A stretch of DNA of 9,733 bases. Source: an uncultured Prevotella sp. GTDB lineage: Bacteria; Bacteroidota; Bacteroidia; Bacteroidales; Bacteroidaceae. The DNA is taken from positions 1-9,733 of the forward strand of contig CALFUF010000171.1 in the NCBI GenBank assembly GCA_937916405.1, in the 5' to 3' direction. The position numbers were made by a program, and so were the translations under genes. Below the pieces are notes generated by a model. The model was not told where the DNA came from. It worked only from the letters and a program-made list of their open reading frames with translations, and searched no databases. Within the stretch, counting starts at the first letter, position 1, and each line of letters starts with the position of its first letter. Below, piece after piece: positions 6,270 through 9,733 of this stretch.

Positions 6270-7238
6270 CTAGTTATTCACGCTACCACCCACAATATCG
6301 AGCAATTCAGACGTAATAGCCTGCTGACGGCTCTTGTTATATTGCAAGTTGAGCTGGCGTAACAACTCGTCGGCATTATCTGTTGCCGTCTGCATAGCTA
6401 CCATACGGGCTGCATGCTCAGAAGCTACACTGTCAAGCAATGCCGTATAAAGCATCAGATGTGCCATCTTCGGCAGTAACTGAGTCAGCACAGTGTTCAT
6501 ATCTGGCTCTACCAGGAAGTTGTCGTTCAACGGCTTGGTCTCGTCCTCTTTGTATTCACGCTGGCGACGATTCCTCTTCAAGTAGTCTTGAGCCTTCTTT
6601 GTAACCACATTAGTTGTCAGGTCACGCTCATGGTCACGATCCAACTCACTCTCTAAATCAATAGGGAGGAAAGTCTTAGAAGTGAGAATCTGTGAACCAG
6701 CAGACTTGAAGTGATGATAGATCAACTCTACCTTGTCAATCTCGCCATCCGCAAAGCGACGACCTAAGTCCATTGCCATCTCGATACATTGATGAGCATT
6801 GGGATGATCTATCATGTCGGCATAGTTACCCATGACATTATATCCCAACTTCTGTGCCTTCTCTGCCACCTTACGACCAATAGGATAGACATCGATATTC
6901 TCACGTCCTATCTCCTGAGACAACCCCTCAACGGTATGCTGCATCAATTTAATAATGTTAGCGTTAAAGCCACCACACAAAGACGAGTTACTGGAGAAAA
7001 TGACCAGAGCGACACGCTTCACAGGACGCTCCTGGTCGTAGATGGTCTGTGCCTCTGCCTCTGCGGCAAGAAATGACTTCAGGATATGCTCCAACATCGT
7101 CTCATAAGGTAGCATGTTCTGAATCGCCACCTGGGCATGATGGAGTTTCGACGAAGCCACCATCTTCATCGCACTCGTAATCTTACGGGTACTCTGAACA
7201 CTGGCAATACGTCCTTTAATTTCCTTCAGACTGGGCAT
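6270..7238 (-). CDS. atpG: F1 ATP synthase gamma subunit
   Basis: Gamma is the central shaft of F1 that rotates inside the alpha3-beta3 head and couples proton flow through Fo to ATP synthesis at the inner membrane. The 322-residue product starts MPSLKEIKGRIASVQSTRKITSAMKMVASSK in the family manner, has the SSLCGGFN element (85-92), and ends in the conserved C-terminal helix (SEHAARMVAMQTATDNA at 273-289, YNKSRQQAITSELLDIVGGS at 300-319). It is about 35 residues longer than the E. coli subunit; much of the extra length is a charged segment around 205-245 (KRNRRQREYKEDETKP), probably a surface loop as in other Bacteroidetes. It begins 6 bp after the atpA stop and is the last gene of the operon before the terminator; no atpD or atpC follows. 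Confidence 0.97.
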   Translation of the reverse strand: MPSLKEIKGRIASVQSTRKITSAMKMVASSKLHHAQVAIQNMLPYETMLEHILKSFLAAEAEAQTIYDQERPVKRVALVIFSSNSSLCGGFNANIIKLMQHTVEGLSQEIGRENIDVYPIGRKVAEKAQKLGYNVMGNYADMIDHPNAHQCIEMAMDLGRRFADGEIDKVELIYHHFKSAGSQILTSKTFLPIDLESELDRDHERDLTTNVVTKKAQDYLKRNRRQREYKEDETKPLNDNFLVEPDMNTVLTQLLPKMAHLMLYTALLDSVASEHAARMVAMQTATDNADELLRQLNLQYNKSRQQAITSELLDIVGGSVNN

Positions 7239-7244
7239 AGGCTA

Positions 7245-8831
7245 TTAGGCTTTATAAGTTCCGGCAATATCGGACATCACCTCCTCAATCTTCTTTGTCG
7301 TCTCATCGTCTATCTTACCAGCGGCAAGGGTCTCGATGACCTCTGGAGCCGATGTACGTAACTTATCGAGGAAAGCATTCTGACACTCACGAACCTTGTC
7401 GATAGGTACCTCACGCATCAATCCATGCACACCGCAATACAGGATTGCCACCTGCTCACCTACGGGCATCGGGCTATACTGTGGCTGAATCAGCAACTGG
7501 TTGTTCTTACGACCACGGTCAAGGGTCATTGCCGTCACAGCATCCATATCACTGGAGAACTTAGAGAATGCCTCCAACTCACGATACTGTGCCTGGTCAA
7601 TCTTCAAGGTACCAGCCACCTTCTTCATAGACTTGATCTGTGCCGATCCACCTACACGGGATACAGAGATACCTACGTTAATAGCTGGACGGAAACCTTG
7701 GTTGAAGAGGTCACTCTCCAAGAATATCTGACCGTCGGTAATAGAAATCACGTTGGTCGGGATATAAGCGGAAACGTCACCAGCCTGTGTCTCAATGATA
7801 GGCAGGGCTGTCAAAGAACCACCACCCTTCACGTGACCCTTCATGCACTCTGGCAGATCGTTCATCTGCTCGGCGACTTCCTGCTGCTCGTTCATCTTAG
7901 CGGCACGCTCCAAAAGACGAGAGTGCAGATAGAACACATCACCAGGATATGCCTCACGTCCAGAAGGACGACGCAAGATCAATGATACCTCACGATAAGC
8001 GACAGCCTGCTTGGAGAGATCATCGTAAACTACAAGGGCTGCAAAACCACGGTCACGGAAATACTCACCGATAGCAGCACCTGCAAAAGGAGCATAATAC
8101 TGCATAGCTGCAGGATCTGCAGCCGTAGCGGCTACCACGATGGTATATGGCATAGCGCCGTGCTCCTTCAGTGTCTGGACAAGAGTAGCTACGGTAGATG
8201 CCTTCTGACCGATGGCAACATAAATACAATAAACTGGTTTTCCTGCCTCAAAGAAACTCTTTTGGTTGATAATGGTATCAACGGCAATAGCGGTCTTACC
8301 CGTCTGACGGTCACCAATGATCAACTCACGCTGTCCACGTCCAATTGGAATCATGGAGTCGACAGCCTTTAGTCCTGTCTGAAGCGGTTCCTTCACAGGC
8401 TGACGGTAAATCACACCAGGAGCCTTACGGTCGAGCGGCATCTCAAAAGAGTCTGTAAGGTCGATATCACCCATACCGTCGACAGCCTGTCCCAATGGAT
8501 TGATGACACGTCCGAGCATGTTGTCATTGACACGGATAGAGGCGATACGCTTAGTACGCTTCACCACCTGTCCCTCCTTGATGCCGGCAGTCGGACCAAG
8601 AAGCACACAACCGACGTTGTCTTCCTCCAGGTTCATCACGATAGCCATCGTGCCATTCTCGAACTCCAGCAACTCATTGGCTTCAGCATTACGGAGACCA
8701 TAGATACGAGCCACACCATCACTCACGGTGAGAACGGTGCCGACCTCATCAAATTTCTCCTCGCTGGAAATACCCTTCAACTGGTCGAGCAATACCTGGG
8801 AAACTTCGCTTGGTTTAATTTTATCTGACAT
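7245..8831 (-). CDS. atpA: F1 ATP synthase alpha subunit
   Basis: Alpha forms the catalytic head with beta and binds non-exchanging nucleotide while supplying the arginine finger. The 528-residue protein contains the P-loop GDRQTGKT (173-180), Walker B-like LVVYDD (266-271), PGDVFYLHSRLLERAAK (296-312), the near-invariant GSLTALPIIETQAGDVSAYI stretch (338-357) and the arginine-finger signature SVSRVGGSAQ (389-398, Arg392). Between the LLERAA helix and GSLTALP it carries a segment (about 313-337) that is longer than in E. coli by about seven residues. It begins 6 bp after the atpH stop with an A-rich leader (AAAAAACA) and no Shine-Dalgarno. It ends in tandem in-frame stops, TAA TAG, six bases before atpG ends its spacer. 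Confidence 0.98.
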   Translation of the reverse strand: MSDKIKPSEVSQVLLDQLKGISSEEKFDEVGTVLTVSDGVARIYGLRNAEANELLEFENGTMAIVMNLEEDNVGCVLLGPTAGIKEGQVVKRTKRIASIRVNDNMLGRVINPLGQAVDGMGDIDLTDSFEMPLDRKAPGVIYRQPVKEPLQTGLKAVDSMIPIGRGQRELIIGDRQTGKTAIAVDTIINQKSFFEAGKPVYCIYVAIGQKASTVATLVQTLKEHGAMPYTIVVAATAADPAAMQYYAPFAGAAIGEYFRDRGFAALVVYDDLSKQAVAYREVSLILRRPSGREAYPGDVFYLHSRLLERAAKMNEQQEVAEQMNDLPECMKGHVKGGGSLTALPIIETQAGDVSAYIPTNVISITDGQIFLESDLFNQGFRPAINVGISVSRVGGSAQIKSMKKVAGTLKIDQAQYRELEAFSKFSSDMDAVTAMTLDRGRKNNQLLIQPQYSPMPVGEQVAILYCGVHGLMREVPIDKVRECQNAFLDKLRTSAPEVIETLAAGKIDDETTKKIEEVMSDIAGTYKA

Positions 8832-8837
8832 TGTTTT

Positions 8838-9374
8838 TTACTTTTTAAGTGTGTTGAGAATGTTGTTGAGTCTGGTCTTGACACTGGCATCCATACGATA
8901 GGTGTCATATTCAAGGATAAATCCACCAATGATATCGGGATTCACCTCGGTCTCAAACTCCACTGTTCCATTAGTCTTACTCTCCACCATCTGACGCATC
9001 TTCTGCTCTGTCTGAGCTGACACACGTGCCGCAGTGGTGAGTTTTCCACGGATGACGTTCTTCTGCTTGCGATAAAGTGTGATATAGGAGTTCGCCATGA
9101 ACTGCATCACATTCTCGCGATCTTCATTCAGTACAAGTTGGATGAAACTCTTAGTTAGCGCACTGGGCTTCTCACCAGCAGCTGTCTGCAACAGAGTCTG
9201 TTTCTTGTCCTTCGAGAGCATAGGATTGTCTATCGTTTGACGCAGCTGAGGAACTTCCAGATAACTCTTGGCTATGGTCATCATCTCCTGATAGACGGTG
9301 TCCTCCAGTTTCTGGTCTGTAGCACTCTTAAGCAGCGCCCTTGCATATCTAACAGATATTACTCCGATATCCAT
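8838..9374 (-). CDS. atpH: F1 ATP synthase delta subunit (OSCP-type stalk protein)
   Basis: Delta sits on top of F1 and joins it to the peripheral b stalk so the head does not spin with gamma. The 178-residue product is of normal length. It opens with the family signature ISVRYARALLKSA (6-18), followed by a helical N-terminal domain. The C-terminal domain contains NVIRGKLTTAARVS (106-119), a beta-type EFETEVNPDIIGGFILEYD region (139-157) and DASVKTRL (162-169), matching the usual 'GG.......D.S...RL' pattern. It starts at the ATG at 9374, 15 bp after the atpF stop and preceded by a good Shine-Dalgarno, and is clearly co-transcribed with its neighbours. Confidence 0.96.
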   Translation of the reverse strand: MDIGVISVRYARALLKSATDQKLEDTVYQEMMTIAKSYLEVPQLRQTIDNPMLSKDKKQTLLQTAAGEKPSALTKSFIQLVLNEDRENVMQFMANSYITLYRKQKNVIRGKLTTAARVSAQTEQKMRQMVESKTNGTVEFETEVNPDIIGGFILEYDTYRMDASVKTRLNNILNTLKK

Positions 9375-9381
9375 ACGCAGA

Positions 9382-9387
9382 CTCCTT
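9382..9387 (-). promoter_or_regulatory. Shine-Dalgarno site of atpH
   Basis: AAGGAG on the minus strand lies 7 nt before the atpH ATG. It is the clearest Shine-Dalgarno sequence in the window; the other genes have A-rich leaders, as is usual in Bacteroidetes. It supports the chosen atpH start. Confidence 0.7.
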
Positions 9388-9389
9388 AA

Positions 9390-9733
9390 TTAATTAGCAG
9401 AAACATCATCCAGCATACGGTCGATCAAATCCATCTGCGCCTTGTCGCTCTGGAGGTTCTGACGAAGAACCTTCTCGGCAATCTCAACGCTGAGCGTAGC
9501 TACTTGCTTACGGATATCAGCAATGGCAGCTTTCTTCTCCTGCTCGATAGAGGCTTTCGCATCATCCAACAAGCGGGTGCCCTCTGCCCTAGCCTTCTCC
9601 TGGGCTTTCTCTACGATGGCATCACGAGTCTCGGCAGCCTCCTTGAGGATTTGCGCCTGTTTCTCACGAGCCTCCTGTAAGATGGATTCACCTTCTTTCT
9701 GTATATTGGCTAGTTTCTCATTTGCCTCATGAG
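9390..9733 (-). CDS. atpF: Fo ATP synthase b subunit, C-terminal part (cut by window edge)
   Basis: The frame stays open from the right window edge to the TAA at 9392-9390, giving 113 residues of a protein usually 160-175 long. The missing N-terminus would carry the membrane anchor. What is visible is one long, highly charged Ala/Glu/Lys/Gln-rich helix (HEANEKLANIQKEGESILQE near the edge, then EKAQEKARAEGTRLLDDAK), the right-handed coiled coil that dimerises in the peripheral stalk. The end, EIAEKVLRQNL through DRMLDDVSAN, is the delta-binding region. A TTG at 9572 can be read as a start but only trims the frame; the true start lies beyond 9733. Position directly before atpH and the composition make the assignment firm. 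Confidence 0.94.
   Translation of the reverse strand, partial: HEANEKLANIQKEGESILQEAREKQAQILKEAAETRDAIVEKAQEKARAEGTRLLDDAKASIEQEKKAAIADIRKQVATLSVEIAEKVLRQNLQSDKAQMDLIDRMLDDVSAN

Noticed and set aside
7425..7985. Long plus-strand open frame opposite atpA
   Set aside because: It is a shadow of the highly conserved atpA coding sequence, with no promoter and non-protein-like His/Thr/Leu-rich composition.

Overview
The window looks like chromosomal DNA from a Bacteroidales bacterium, most likely Prevotellaceae. The grounds are TAnnTTTG -7 promoter elements, A-rich leaders with almost no Shine-Dalgarno sequences, a secreted CotH/lamin-tail protein with a Bacteroidetes-type C-terminal tail, and an F-type ATP synthase gene order (b, delta, alpha, gamma, then a terminator, with no beta or epsilon following) typical of that group. 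The taxonomic call is an inference from style; no marker gene such as 16S is present.

Left part (1-1148): a plus-strand gene for a 235-residue cytoplasmic protein of unknown function, followed by about 415 bp without an intact gene. That gap may hold a decayed minus-strand gene and does hold a promoter-rich block just before the next gene. Centre (1149-6203), all plus strand: a flavodoxin-fold iron-sulfur flavoprotein-like reductase with its own promoter; a 647-residue membrane sensor phosphatase (extracellular Cache-like sensor, HAMP, PP2C/SpoIIE domain) with its own -7 element; and, 32 bp downstream, a 786-residue secreted protein combining lamin-tail, chitobiase-like, CotH-kinase and C-terminal beta domains. 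Right part (6270-9733), all minus strand: the distal end of the ATP synthase operon, atpF (cut by the window edge), atpH, atpA and atpG. A strong hairpin (6209-6248) separates the two converging units and can serve both.

Functionally the ATP synthase genes are ordinary housekeeping genes. The phosphatase and CotH genes are probably co-transcribed and could form a sense-and-respond pair, with the phosphatase reading an extracellular cue and controlling a partner-switching regulator encoded elsewhere, but nothing in the sequence proves a functional link. I see no CRISPR array, IS element, tRNA, rRNA or phage gene. No clearly new system is evident. The least explained parts are the orphan gene at the left edge, the broken minus-strand reading frames after it, and the phosphatase/CotH pair.
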